Notes: generated by a model not told the origin, from the letters alone. Positions 24,484 through 37,390 are shown, counted from the stretch's first letter. The stretch: 64,000 bases of DNA from Liolophura sinensis (GCF_032854445.1 NC_088300.1:60674984-60738983); one strand, 5' to 3'. Made by a program: numbers and translations.

Positions 24484-25200
24484 CTTCTTGTTTTGGCCAG
24501 TCTTGGGTATATAGTCTCATGTCTTGGCCAATCTTGAGTATATGGTCTCAGGTCTCATATCCAGTCTTGGGTATTATGGTTTTTTGTTTTGGCCAGTCTT
24601 GGGTATTATGTTTTTTTTTGTTTTGGCCAGTCTTGGGTACATGGTCTCATGTCCTGGCTAGTCTTGGGCAAAAGGCTTCTTGTTTTGGCCAATCTTGAGT
24701 ATATGGTCTCAGGTCTCATATCCAGTCTTGGGTATTATGGTTTTTTGTTTTGGCCAGTCTTGGGTATTATGTTTTTTTTTGTTTTGGCCAGTCTTGGGTA
24801 CATGGTCTCATGTCCTGGCTAGTCTTGGGCAAAAGGCTTCTTGTTTTGGCCAGTCTTGGGTATATGGTCTCATGTCCAGTCTTGGGTATTATGATTTTTT
24901 TTTTCGGCCAGTCTTGGGTATATGGTCTCATGTCTTGGCCAGTCTTGGGTATATGGTCTCATGTCCTGGCTAGACTTGGGCATAAGGCTTCTTGTTTTGG
25001 CCAGTCTTGGGTACATAGTCTCATGTCTCATGTCCAGTCTTTGGTATTATGGTCTGATGTCTTGGCCAATCTAGGGTATATGGTCTCAGGTCTCATGTCC
25101 AGTCTTGGGTAACATGGTTTTTTGTTTTGGCGAGTCTTGAGTATATGGTCTCAGGTCTCATGTCCAGTCTTGGGTATTATGGTTTTTTGCTTTGGCCAGT
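24484..25200. repeat. minisatellite with a 161-bp higher-order unit
   Basis: Basic units of about 25-35 bp are built on TTTTGGCCAGTCTTGGGTA followed by TATGGTCTCATGTC or TTATGTTTTTT. A higher-order unit of 161 bp is seen at 24531-24691 and 24692-24852, nearly identical. Repeating open frames on plus (FGQSWV-type) are a by-product of the array. Confidence 0.92.
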
Positions 25201-25457
25201 CTTATATCTGATATTTCGTCTTAACTGAAGAAACAAAATGAATGCCTTTAACACAATGGAAATACAATATAGGCAAATATCCTTTTTCATCCTATTTAAA
25301 AATAAACACTTTTAGCCATGCATGTGCCTTATTTCTCAAGTTACCATGAAAGTGTTTGAGTTTGTTTATTCACTTTCATTATTTTTGCCGTATTAAGGTT
25401 ATCCTTTTATTTCCAAACTGTCATAATAGCCAATACAATTAGCTGTAGATGCATGGT

Positions 25458-25550
25458 AAAATGAATACAGGTATTCATTTTCTAGTAAAGGTAACACAGA
25501 TAACACAAAATGAATACAGATAACACAAAATGAATACAGGTATTCATTTT
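25458..25550. repeat. pair of identical 24-bp palindromes
   Basis: AAAATGAATAC and GTATTCATTTT flank a two-base centre at 25458-25481 and again at 25527-25550. Between and partly overlapping them are units of AACACA(A/G)ATGAATACAG type. On the gene strand they lie about 70-160 bases after the donor of the 27-nt exon. Confidence 0.75.
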
Positions 25551-25617
25551 CAAATAACATAACTAAAATGAAGAAAACCTGTCTAAAGTGTACAATGATC
25601 TCAAAATATTCACTCAC

Positions 25618-25644
25618 TCTGGGGTCATCTTCACTCTCTTCTCC
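25618..25644 (-). CDS. SGCE: alpha/epsilon-sarcoglycan, 27-nt microexon
   Basis: The minus-strand acceptor is CTGTTTTAAG and the donor is CCCCAGA|GTGAGTG. The 27 bases complete TG|G (Trp), encode EKRVKMTP, and give the first two bases of a Glu codon completed by the next exon. The result, W-EKRVKMTP-E-PQLV, matches the family's juxtamembrane stretch EKRN..TPD.QLV residue for residue in spacing. Without it the flanking exons would join TG|A, a stop codon, so it is needed to read into the tail. It is far too short to appear as an open frame. I found it by searching for the missing basic segment with the correct phases. Confidence 0.88.
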
Positions 25645-26216
25645 CTTAAAACAGATAAAGAAATGCAAATATTGTACTGGAGATATATCCAACAAAATCA
25701 ACATTATACATTTAAATAAAGCATTAAAATACAAATAATATCAGAATAATAATATATGTACTTTCATTTACACTTGGATAAGAGACCAAATACTGAAATC
25801 CCCATACTAGTAATTAATTTATAATTTATTTATTTTAATTATTTATTTGATTAATTTTAAAGTCATATTCAGGGGTCAACAAGTTTAGACAACCACGGTC
25901 ATATGAGCATCATCAACATCTTCCACAAAGGCCCCACAAGAGCAGTGGACAGTCCTTCAACAATTATTACATTAAATTATTTGGTTAGTACATGCGTATC
26001 TGCACTGGGCTGAAAAATCATTTATTTATGAAATAATATATATATACATGTAGTCACATTAATGGGTGGGGAAACCTGTATGTTGAACAACAGAGGCTGT
26101 TCTTTGCCAGGTGCCCAACAAATCTCAAATGAACTAATCAACAAGCCACAGCTGGAACAGGAGGAGATGAATTTGTGAAAGTGACCTTCTTGGTCAAGGC
26201 CTTTGTCTTCCTAGGG

Positions 26217-26460
26217 TATTTATTTATTTCATTGATGTTTATTAACACATTCTTCAAGAATATTTCACTTATACGACGGCAGCCAGCATTATGGTGGGAG
26301 GAAACCAGGCTTTGCCTGGGGGAAACCCACAACCATCTGCAGGTTGCTGTCAGACCTTCCCATGTACGGCTGGAGACGACACCATAAAATGCTGAACTCG
26401 ACCTCACAGCGACCGCATTGGTGAGAGGCGCCTGGGTCATTGTATGCCACACTGGTGTGC
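26217..26460 (-). repeat. SINE family A, near full length, diverged
   Basis: The tail TATTTATTTATTTCATTGAT, body (CATTATGGTGGGAGGAAACC) and head-proximal GCGACCGCATTGGTGAGAGG are all present. The last A-box part is degraded. Confidence 0.85.
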
Positions 26461-26580
26461 TAACTCCCTCTCTCTTTCTGGAATATTGCATGCTCTTAAA
26501 GACCAAGGTTGCATGTATACATACACATGTAGCACGTTCAGAGATCAAGACTGCTCAAGGATCAGCAATGTTGCATGTTC

Positions 26581-26680
26581 AAAGATCAACATAGTAATAT
26601 GTTCATAAACCAAGAACTTGTAGCATGTTCAAAGATCAACATAGTAATATGTTCATAAACCAAGAACTTGTAGCATGTTC
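26581..26680. repeat. two exact 50-bp tandem units
   Basis: AAAGATCAACATAGTAATAT and GTTCATAAACCAAGAACTTG plus TAGCATGTTC repeat exactly at 26581-26630 and 26631-26680. Looser relatives (GTTCAAAGATCAAGATTG) extend from about 26520 to 26760. Confidence 0.9.
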
Positions 26681-26867
26681 AAAGGCTAATATTGCAGCGT
26701 GTTCAAAGATCAAGATTGTACATGCTGCACGAGCAAAGACCAAGGCTGCAGAATGAGATAAGACCAAGATAGTATTACAACAACAAAGACTGTATTTCTT
26801 CTTTTCTTTCGATTGTTGTACAATGCCATATTCAACACGTTTTCTCCCATACTATGCATCATGGTGA

Positions 26868-26990
26868 TCAGTTTTGCAGGGGAAGGAAAATGGAGCGCCG
26901 GAGGTAAACCACCAACTGCTGGCAAGATACTGACAACCTGACTATCAGTGACGAACAAGCACAGACATTCAGGCCCTACCGGTTGGGGCA
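26868..26990. repeat. degenerate old SINE-like element
   Basis: GCAGGGGAAGGAAAATGGAG, CGCCGGAGGTAAACCACCAA and TGGCAAGATACTGACAACC resemble the element type also seen at 4736, 37261, 37918 and 61160. Family membership is judged by eye only. Confidence 0.45.
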
Positions 26991-28361
26991 AATGGCTTTA
27001 AATGACCATTTGACAATACACAAATGGCCACACAAGCATGTTTGATTGGTCAGTGTTATTGTCACCAAGGACCCATGAACAATGAGAGTACAGGATTCTC
27101 CCCGGGATTGAGCTTGTGCCTTGTGTGTCTTAAAATAATGAAAGACAAGAATCTGTTAACCACTTGGACATCACTGGCCCACTCTCACCATGACTGAAAT
27201 ATATTCAAAGAACAATACTGCAGTGCAAAACTATAGCAATTGTTCACAGACCAACATCACCGTATTTTCAAACACTAGCATTGTAGTACTCGTTTGTCTA
27301 AAAACCACAAGTATTTCATGTGGTTTGATCACATGTTGATTTAGCAATCAACAATTTTTCCCAATGTACATGTATATTCATGGACAAAAAGTTTGTAACT
27401 CTCACAGAAAAACATACAATATATATTCTCACCACACCCTGGAGGGTTCAAGTTTTATTTATGACATTGTCTGGTGCTGCGTAATAAAATATTCTAAAAT
27501 GTCATCATCATACGTGAAAATAAGTGAATAGGCCAGGAAGAGCGTGGGATTCTGATCAAATCGAATGGCGAGGTGACTATATCATCAAATCAGATTACAC
27601 ATATAAAGTTGTTATTTCCACCATGTTGTTCTGCACACCATTACTTGGCCATGCCCTGGGAGAACCGTAGAATAAAATAGTCGGGCAATTCCCCAGGTGG
27701 AGGCAGACTCCACCAACCAATTTGAAGTCCATCAAGTCTCTATTTGTCAATACCAAAACAAGTTTATCTTTTCCACAGTGTTAAATCAAGCGACACTGCC
27801 AATCCAATTGGTTGTGCTCAAAGGCAGTAAATTACTTGTGGGCAAACGGTGGGGTGCCGGCCGTGGGGAACTCAAGCGATAAAAAGCCCTTTACACAACG
27901 TTTAATACAGTTGATAGGAATTAGTCAATTCATTGGCGTGACATTTAAAACATTTATTGTGACGGAAAGTGAAACCCACATACATATCGATCGGCCCACA
28001 ATGTAACCATTTAATAGGCTTCCCTACAGAGAACTAAACACATCCCAGTTTGTTTTATAAAGGTGTATGTAAAATGAAATCAAAAATCATGTATTTTTAC
28101 ATGCTGGTTAGGCTGGTGTGGCTTTCATCCATCAAGACAGTTGTCATGAACCTGAATGATAAAGTGTACATTCTATTTTCCAGAGCACAGAGAGTCATAA
28201 ACTAATGTCAACCACTATATAACTGAAATATTGGGGATTGTAGCTTTACACCCTAATTAATAGTAAAGTAATACAGGAATTTCGAGTTTCAATGTTGTGA
28301 CATTCCCTTGGGCTGTGACCATATTGCTTCATGCCATGCAATGGCAAATCCATGCTTTCTA

Positions 28362-28626
28362 TTTATCCGATTGGTGTTTTACGTCATACTCAAGAATATT
28401 TCACTTATACGACAGTGGCCAGTATTATGGTGGGAGGAAACCAGGCAGAGCCCAGGGGAAACCCACGACCTCCGCAGGTTGCTGGAAGACCTTCTCATGT
28501 GCGGGTGGAGAGGAAATCAACATGGCTACAACAGTGGCCAAAACTGGGGTGGGAGGAAACCAGGCAGAGCCCGGGTGAAACCCACGGCCATCCGCAGGTT
28601 GCCGACAGACCTTCCCACTTACGGCC
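28362..28626 (-). repeat. SINE family A, partial tandem dimer
   Basis: A tail and body at 28362-28525 are followed by a second body copy at about 28530-28626 in the same orientation. The second copy begins ACAACAGTGGCCAAAACTGG and repeats the GGGAGGAAACCAGGCAGAGC segment. Flanks show TCCATGCTTTCTA at 28349-28361 and TCCACGCTTTTTA at 28627-28639, a likely diverged target duplication. The first unit is of the same variant subfamily as 23311. Confidence 0.85.
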
Positions 28627-31600
28627 TCCACGCTTTTTAACACGGATGTGTACATGTACAAGTAGTGCTGAACATAGAGAGACGATGTCAAAGCTCAAAG
28701 AATACGTCATCATGATGTATTATCAAACATTGAATCTTACGGAGTGTCTCTCATCTATAATTTATGGCAATAGTTTTTACAAAACTATTCCTTGTGGATT
28801 GAAAGACAAAATGAGAAACCATTAGGTAACACCAGATAAAAAATGTCAAGAACGTGTCAAATTGCATCATAGGTAGGCGACAGGCAATTCAAGTTTTAAC
28901 TGCTTATTCATGTTTATGCCTGTCTATACTTTGGGGAATACAGCAATTTTACCAAGAGCATATAGAAACTAATTTCCATAATGTTTTTTATAACTCTACA
29001 CTGATATCATATCAGACTTGTTGCAGATACATTCATATTAAAATGCCTTTTAGCCCTGAAGAAGAATGAAGTAATTATTCTCCAAAGTCTGCTGTTGGCT
29101 GTCATGCTTCCACTGATAGTTTTAATAGAAATATCAGGTTTTTTACATGTTCATTACTTGAACGTACAGACTAGATGTAAAATTGTATTAGCTTGTGTAA
29201 TACTGACTGTACAAGTGTATTCTGATGTCACAAACTGTGCTAGAGGTTGGAAACACCTAATTCAATTCTACCTATATATCACAGTTGATTGCCTCTACAC
29301 AAAATGACACTAAATATAAACTGATTGCAAAGAAAAAATATTAAATTTATATGTCTTGAGTCTCCTGGATTTTTTGAAAGTCTCTTGCATGGTACCGTGC
29401 TCCAATCCTGTTCATTATTAAGTTAGCCTTCCGGTTAGACAGTTCATGGAGAAAGTTGAGAACATAAAGATTTCAACTTCATGTTTATGTACAACTTGGC
29501 ATTCATGGCTTCTTAATTTGGTGGTGAGCATTTGCAGGAATTCCAATATAACCAAGTACAGGTTGTCTCAATGCATGAAATTATTGAAGTCACTGAAATA
29601 AAAGTGCATTAACTTAGGTGTCATACTTCAGATCAGATCCCGCATGGTTTCAGGAAGACAGCATCACAGATAAAGTTGCACAGACTGATGATCCTGCTAT
29701 AATCTGACCCATCTGATTACCCACAAGGTGAATGTACAAAGCAATCCCTTGATTTCCTTTCAAGATATTGCTTTCACAGCATGAGATGTTATACAAGGTT
29801 AAATGGAAATTATAAATGTCAACTGCAGCCCATATTGGATGGAACACAGGGATCAGAAAAATCCATCCAAACCATCCTTTCATCAATATCAAGGCATTGC
29901 TCAATTTTGAGGCTTACACCCATATTCAGGGCACAGATAAGTCACACAGATGAACAGGAAATAAAGAAAGTCAATGGCAACCATCTTGGATACCAAAGCT
30001 TTGTGAAAATTGATCCCAATCACCGTATAACCAATGCAAAGTCACTGCCAAACTTTGAAGGTAATTTTCTTGATTTGTTTTTAAGATATTACAGTCACAG
30101 CAATAGTCATAGTCACAGACATGCCATTCTTTTTTTTTATAAACTGGACAATAAAGACCTATTTACAGGGAAAGCAATTCCAACTATCATCTCAACAATG
30201 GCAATCACACTGCTCATGGTCTAAAGTCCTTCATGTATTTGTTTCAGGATAGCATAGGCACAAAGCAGGTAGGACAGACAGACATACATGTAAGGGTAGA
30301 CCAAAGGAAGGATGAATGGACAGACATCAGCACTTCTAAGTACCTAGTCTATTTTTGTGACCGGGGATGATGAACATTAAACACATATACAAAAAAGATT
30401 AATCTGGGACAAGTGATGTCCAAGGTTTTCTCGCATGGTTATATGACTATATATACATATATTTCAAAATGTTCAATATTTTTCAAGATACATGTCGTTT
30501 GTTTCAAAACTGAACTGATCTGCAGACAGATGAAGAAACAACACATTCTGACCAAAATCTCTCTAAGGATAAAAAAAAAATGTAAAAATAAAAAAAGAAA
30601 TGCCCTATAGGCCCAATAGAGTTCATCTCATTGATACCCACAAAGAATTCCTGAAACTCCAGATGGTTTGGCTGTGTCTTTTTAATAAGACAAGAGGTTT
30701 GACCAGAAATTGGTGATATGATATAGTTTTCAATACGTCTTACCCAATTTCCTCCGTCTTAAAGTGAAATATTATTACAAAGAAGCAGACATTCACATTT
30801 ACATTCTGAATTCCAAATTAATTCATTCTTTTAATTTTTAAAAATAACATGTATCAATCCAATTTTTAAACAACAACTGGTTCTGAATCATCCGCAACGA
30901 GACAGGATTCCCACCTTAATAACCACAACATTTCCTTTCCTCTACAATACTGTCAAAAATCTCCTTCATTCTTCCACACAAGAAATGGTACTACTGGGAC
31001 ACGCGTAGCCTGAGTCCCCAATGCAACATGTACGTAAGAGCCATTAGAGTGTTTTTTTATGCGTGTCCTTGGCCCAAGGTGAAGAAGGTTTAAAGGTTTT
31101 GTTTGCCTTGCCAATTGGCGGACTGCTTCCAGCGTGGGTACAGTGCAGTGTGTAGGGCAATAGTGAAAGGTAATAGTAAAGCAGGCGTCCAGCATGGGAC
31201 TGGAGCAGTACTTAAGCAGCTCCTCTGAGAGTCAGTCTATATATTATTGATAGTTTATGGTCATCTAGCCCAGTGAGGAGGCCTTGCAGCAGACCAGGGA
31301 GCTATTAGATAGATAATAACCTTCCTAATGTCCACAGTTTAGTGTGAATGCTCTCCTCTCACACTTCCATCTCTATGGAGCCAATATATCCAACATTTTT
31401 AATAGTCCCTACATACCAAACAGATGTTCCTACGTCAAATACTTCAATACCGTACAGAGGCTTAAGCATTTCTAGTATTATCTGTCACCTTACGCCGTCA
31501 ACATTAAAATGGATATATTTTACACACCATATAACATTTACTGAAAAACTAACTGCTGCACTATGTAAATCTGCAAAACAGCAGTGTAGACACAATGTAT

Positions 31601-31747
31601 TTATATCAAAGCCACATGACTGGTGAAAAGGAGTAGCTCGGATGTTGAATGACAATATAGCCATGCAGTCTTCAAGTTCAATATTTCCATGAGCTTAAAT
31701 ACCTTTTCCACAAACATTTTTCCCATGCTGACACATCATTTTCTGTT

Positions 31748-32122
31748 AAATTTATGACAGCAACTTTGTTTGCCAAACACCTACTAGGCTGTGTTTTTTT
31801 TATACACAGCATATGTAATGCCTGATAGGCATCCAGGTCTTTTGCTGACAGGTTTAGTTTCCGTATGTCAGTTAATCATAGTGGTATTTGATACCATGGA
31901 AAACATCAAGAAACTGAAGTATTAAAAATTTATCCAATATGTATGAGCCAAGTGATGTCAGAGAAATTTATGACAGTTACTGTGTTTGCCATTCCCCTGC
32001 CAGGTTGTTTTGTATATACAGCATCTTTCGCTGACAAGTCTAGTTTCAGTGTGTCAGTTAAGAATAGTGGTATTAACACCACAAAATTGAAGGGTTCAAA
32101 ATTTACCCAATTTGTATGAGCC
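31748..32122. repeat. diverged tandem duplication, 216-bp period
   Basis: Copies at 31748-31949 and 31964-32122 share AAATTTATGACAG, GTTTGCCA, AGGCTGT/AGGTTGT, ACAGCAT, GCTGACA, TCAGTTAA, TAGTGGTAT and TTGTATGAGCC. The second copy is shorter by about 45 bp. The wider area to about 32600 looks like an old dispersed repeat. Confidence 0.65.
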
Positions 32123-34362
32123 TAAAGTCAATAGTTTTTAGAGAAATCGTATGCTGCTGACCACACTGTACATTAATTATACACAGTCACTGACTGGCAG
32201 TCAGAAGAGATGCACGGAAACTATTTCCTTTCAGAACAACTGTGTAAATTTAAAAATCATTTCATCCCTTGATAACTTTAAATTTTTTCACACTGTTTTG
32301 CTGTGTTTAGTTAGAAATAAAACAGTTATTGCCAGGCATGGCCATTTGAAACAAGAATTGAGCATGACACATACAATCCCAGTGGTGGATTTATTATTTG
32401 TATTTTTATTTGATTTTTTAAAGCCATCACATCCCTAAAACTTGCTATTTTCAACTGTTTGCCATGGAATCAAATACAGCCCCAATTTAAATTGGAGCAT
32501 GTATACCAAATATGAAATTGCTATCAAAAGCGGCTTGACTTGTTTTGCGGTCAGGCAATTCACACGGCCGGACAGACAGACATATATATGTCATTTAACT
32601 GTCTAATTCGACATGAAGAAACATGTGCGGGGCCACAACACACCAAGCTCCGAGATCAAAAACGATCGTAGACTTAAGTCAAAATTTTAATCATTAAATT
32701 TGGTATATTCCTTTAAGTTATGATAGCTTAAATTTGTTGCACAATAACTTACCTCGAATTTACGTTGTTAAGCAATATTTTGACCCTCTTACATCAGAAA
32801 TAACAATTTTAAAATGATTTTAAATTTTGACCCAAATCTAAGATACCTTTGTGATACATGCATCTGCGTCAGACAAATGCAAATGAAAATTACAAGTATA
32901 CACATACAATGTAGTGATATATAAATGACCTGCTGTGCTGACCCCAGAGTTGCATGCAGCATCAATCAATTTAGGCCTATACATATATGTATACAGTCAA
33001 CGGATCTCTCTGGATTATAACTTTAAGAAAGATTCCATCAAACATATCTTATCAAACAGAGCATAGCCATTTATGCCCAATGCATATTTTGGATTTTGAG
33101 ATTTTTGAACTCTTGAATTATGGAAATTTTGAATCTGTGTTAGAGAAAATAATTTGGTGAGGACAGATCGGTGTTGAAAAGCAGTGGACTTCCTCTGCAC
33201 CTTATTATATACGTGAGATTTCCAGCACTACAATTACACCAGATCTTGATTTTCTTTTTCCCAAAGTCAAGCTCATGCAACTCTTGACTTGTCCTATGTT
33301 TTTTGGGGGGTTTTTTCTCGTCTCGACATGCCCTGAAGTTAAAAGTTAGCAGATTGTGTGAAATAAGCAGTGTGTCCAAGTACACATCCAGAATCTTCTC
33401 ATTCAATAAGGACGAGCTCAATGTTAAGATGGAGTTCCTTTGCAGAGATTTTGCTTCAGGGAGAAAGAAGGCTTTTGATCTCAAGCGTATGTGATCTCAC
33501 AAACCTTTGTTTACTGGAAATCTTTGGAAGTTGGGATACCGTACTAACTAACCAGATTATGGCACAGTCTGTAGAAATATTATCCACGTTCATGGCTTTA
33601 ATTACAACATTCATCTCCCTTGTAATCAAGAAAGTGTGCGTTTCATCTACAGAGCTTCAATCTTGTTTCAAAAGCCAGAAGCACTTTAGGACAGTCAGGA
33701 AACAAAGGCGTGTTTTTTTTTCTCTATCATACAATCAGGCTGATCATAATTAGCCAATTGTTCTTCATGAAAGCTGTTATTTCCCAATATTTATGTGCTT
33801 GTCTGTTAAGGTGAAGTCAACACATGAGTTAAAACCTGAAAACCATAGCTTAATGCAATCAATGGCAGAACAGGGTTTGAAACTTTTTTTTTTTGTTTGA
33901 AGAAATAAAAACCTAGTATTATCCAAACAAAGTAAAAAAGATGTACAGATACATGTATGATATAGTTCAGACCAGCTCTCAGTGTGATGCTAAAGTCCAT
34001 AATGGGTAATATCTGGTAAAAATGAAAAAAATAAAAAATAAAACCATATTCTTAAAAAATCAATCTAGTCATGAAACTATACTGGTGAGAAAATGTGTAC
34101 CAAAATTAAACACTTGATTAGATTTTTTATATATCACTATAAACACCAACATTATTGACACTAACCTCCCACCCACAGATTCTAGCCCTTACCATCTCCC
34201 CTCCACCACAAAAATAAAATGTCACATCATTTATTATGTGTATAAAATTATAAAACATTTCAGCTTAAAACCATCCTGCCCTTACCCTTAAGGTGTATCT
34301 GAGGTAAAGCTGAGGCATAGCTCAGGTACATGCTTATAGGCATGGAGGAGGTACACAGTTTT

Positions 34363-34532
34363 CATTTATTTATTTATCTGATTGGTGTTTTATGCCGTAC
34401 TCAAGAATATTTCACTTATTCGTGCCCAGTATCATTGTGGGGGGAAACCGAGTAGAGCCCGGGGGAAACCCACGACCATCCGTGGGTTGCTGCAAGACCT
34501 TCCCACATATGGCCGGAGAGGAAGCCAGCACT
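34363..34532 (-). repeat. SINE family A, 5' truncated
   Basis: The tail TTATTTATTTATCTGATTGG, conserved block and body run to GGCCGGAGAGGAAGCCAGCA. The head is missing. Confidence 0.85.
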
Positions 34533-35164
34533 TTTTTAACTTTTATTAGATTATTTGTTCTTTGTTTACAGCTAGTATCTATAAAACTCGACTGACTTAC
34601 AACAACAACAGTTACAACAACAACATATTTCACTACATTTTACATAAGGCTTTAAAGGCGCTTGTTCAAAATTTAGTGCTACTTCTTTTCTATGCCATTT
34701 ACAACTACTCCTGAAACATACCTGAGGTACATGTTTTAAGTGTTATTTTTTCAAAGTTGCTGCAGTGTATTTGATGTACATTATCTCATATTCAAAACTA
34801 GAGTACACCTCATCTGTGCCTCACACAGAGGTGCACATGAGGCATACAGCCCATATACACCTCATCTATACCTCGCACTGAGGTGTACACCTCATCTCCG
34901 TAAGGGTGGTTACAAAGAAGACATATACATCATCTATGAAAACATTCAACAGATCAGAATCTAGGTATCAAAACATGCATTTGTACACCAGCCATCAACC
35001 AAAATAGCAGTTCTAGGTCAATAATCAAAACAGCATTAAACACAAACCACCAAAGAACTAAGTGAAGCAGTCAACAGTTTTCCATGATACTGGAAAGACA
35101 ATTTGATCAAATGAATGAATTCAGTATCCGAAAAGTATACAATATGCTACTTATAAGTTGTCAA

Positions 35165-35258
35165 TAATAAAAACATATACAATATCTTAGTTGCACTTTG
35201 ATTGCAACTATTCATATTTCCAATCTGGCAATCTAATTCAACACGATGAATATAATGT
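35165..35258. repeat. dispersed repeat, copy 1 of a pair with 37700
   Basis: AATAAAAACATATACAATAT, CTTAGTTGC, TTGATTGCAACTATTCA, ATCTAATTCAACACGATGAA correspond in order to 37700-37790 in the same orientation. Confidence 0.65.
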
Positions 35259-37260
35259 CCAGTCTCAGGTTTAGCAGAATTAGACACAGTTATGAAGCAC
35301 TCTGAGCGCAACCCTCTGCCAAAGCTAAATGTACAAATTCCCACACTACACAGAAAGAGAAACACTCCATATTTCTGTTCTATGTGTCAACGGTGAAGAA
35401 TTCCTGGTTCCCATCCAGATCACCTATTTTAAAATCCTATAAACCTGAAGTCAACCATTGCCCCAGCTCAATCCGTTCATAACTTCCATGAAGTAAATGC
35501 TGACATTAAAAATAAATGCTGGCGTAAACATGACCTCCTTGGCAGAGGTACATTTAACAACCATTATCTGTGGTCAAAAAGTGACCTTCAGAATTGAGGA
35601 ACCTTGCCCAAAGAATAACAGTCCATATTACATATGTAATTTCCCAAAAATTCACCACAGAAGTTTGATTGGTGTGAGAGCCATATTTACTCCTCTTTTT
35701 GTCAAGTTGCATAACTTTGTCATCGAGCATTAGTGAGACGCAGTCGTTACACATAAGTCCATGTTCTGGAATGTATCACATTGTATCAGAAGCCACTAAC
35801 CAGGCATGTTGGCTCTAGAATCAAAACTATTGATAAAACCTTCAGGCATCTGGCATTTCTCTCAAAGTGTGATACATATAATTTTGCTTATGCCATGGTG
35901 CTAAAGGGGACGTGTAATTTGCTACCATTTACATGAACAGTTAGAATATAACCCTATGAGGTAAAGTGACAAGAGGCCATCCTCTATCACACCCACGTCG
36001 CTGCTTACCTTTCCCACAAAATTCTCGCACTAAACTTCTTGACTAAGTACAAGAAATGATCCAACTCATTATTGCAGTACAGAGAGACAGACAGCCACTC
36101 TGGTTATAAGGCCATCACACTGTCGCCGTTGCTTTGGTTTTACTCTCTATGCTGTATGTCTTTAATTATATTTTAAGCATGCTAAGAAGTGCCCCCCTAT
36201 GGTCAATCCATATGATTGACCATAATTCATCTATAATTCATCCTTCAGCCGAGAGAAAGGACATTTTTGCAGATATAAATAAGCAGAATACCTGCATGTG
36301 TGAACCCATAATAACAATTTACCACATGCAATGTGTTACATTTATTCTGTCACCCACTCTCTCCAGTAGAGACTTCAAGTTACAACCTCTAAGCAATACC
36401 TTCTCAATCATTAAAACATGTCTAGCTCTTGACACTGTTTTGATCAGTGTTTATTTTTTTATATAAAGTCACTTTATACTGAATAGGTGTCTTCATTATG
36501 TCACAATATCAACATTTATTGTCTTTACATGCTACATATTATAAAAATAGCCAGGCTCTGTCAGACATACCGGCATCAAATCTTTTCCACTGACTTCCAA
36601 AACAGAAAATTATAATTTAATGCATTTCAAACCTATTTTAAGCACAAAGGAGTTACCTATGCAGATGTACCACAGAGGACAGGAAGCTTTTTGGAAAGAG
36701 AATCAATGCAGATCACACCACACTGGCTGCAAACAAATTGAGGTTCTTTCCCAAGAAAATAACCTATGAATTTGCAATATGCTTTTCCATGCATGATTCA
36801 ATAGCAAGATTATAGCTTTGGCACCAGCATAATGACAAAGTTACACTGGATATGCCAAAGCATGTGAGCCTGCAACTGTACCCAAAAGTTTGAGAAACAG
36901 TGATGAAACAAACACTTTGATGAGAAACAAGGAATCTTCCATAAAATCTACATATGTCCAGAACATTTGGGTGAAAATATTTCAGATAACAAAAGAGATA
37001 TTCCTTCAAAGCAAGGAATATCTCTGGGATGTACTGTACACATGTGTGCGTGATTCAATTCTCTTAGCAACTTTACCACTGTTCCCTTTCACAATATTAT
37101 AAAGATAACCACCATCTGTTTTCAACTGTATATTTCATGAAATATATGAATCCTCTCTATAACCACGCAAACTAATCACTTCTCTATTGAAAGTCCGGTT
37201 TCTGTCCATTAAAATTCCAACAAAAGGCATGCACTCGTCCTTGTCCGATGAGGTCAGAAA

Positions 37261-37390
37261 CGAGTTCAGATTCAGCTCTCACTGGTTCGCCTACTGCGGT
37301 ATGAATCAGAAGGTCTGGCAGGTATTTGGTGAGGTACAATGGTTCCCCCCAGGCCTCTGACTGTTTTCTTTCATCCATAAGCTTTACCAG
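37261..37390. repeat. degenerate old SINE-like element
   Basis: AAGGTCTGGCAGGTATTTGG, TGGTTCCCCCCAGGC and TTTCATCCATAA are the reverse-orientation signature of the element type at 26868. The overlapping minus frame at 37184-37432 is a by-product and not a gene. Confidence 0.5.

Larger units (their letters stand above)
24271..25617 (-). other. sarcoglycan intron holding a minisatellite array and two hairpins
   Basis: About 1.35 kb. More than half is the minisatellite at 24484-25200. Two short palindromes lie at 25458-25481 and 25527-25550, close to the donor of the 27-nt exon. Confidence 0.8.

Noticed and set aside
24480-25112. Several long repetitive plus-strand frames (FGQSWV-type repeats)
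   Set aside because: They are by-products of the minisatellite and overlap in different frames.
29781-30224. 147-codon plus frame in the large intron
   Set aside because: The sequence has the style of an old dispersed repeat and no recognisable domain.
33303-33494. Plus frame ending GRKKAFDLKRM with a GTATGT-like donor
   Set aside because: It looks coding-like in composition but has no family match, and a competing minus frame covers the same bases.
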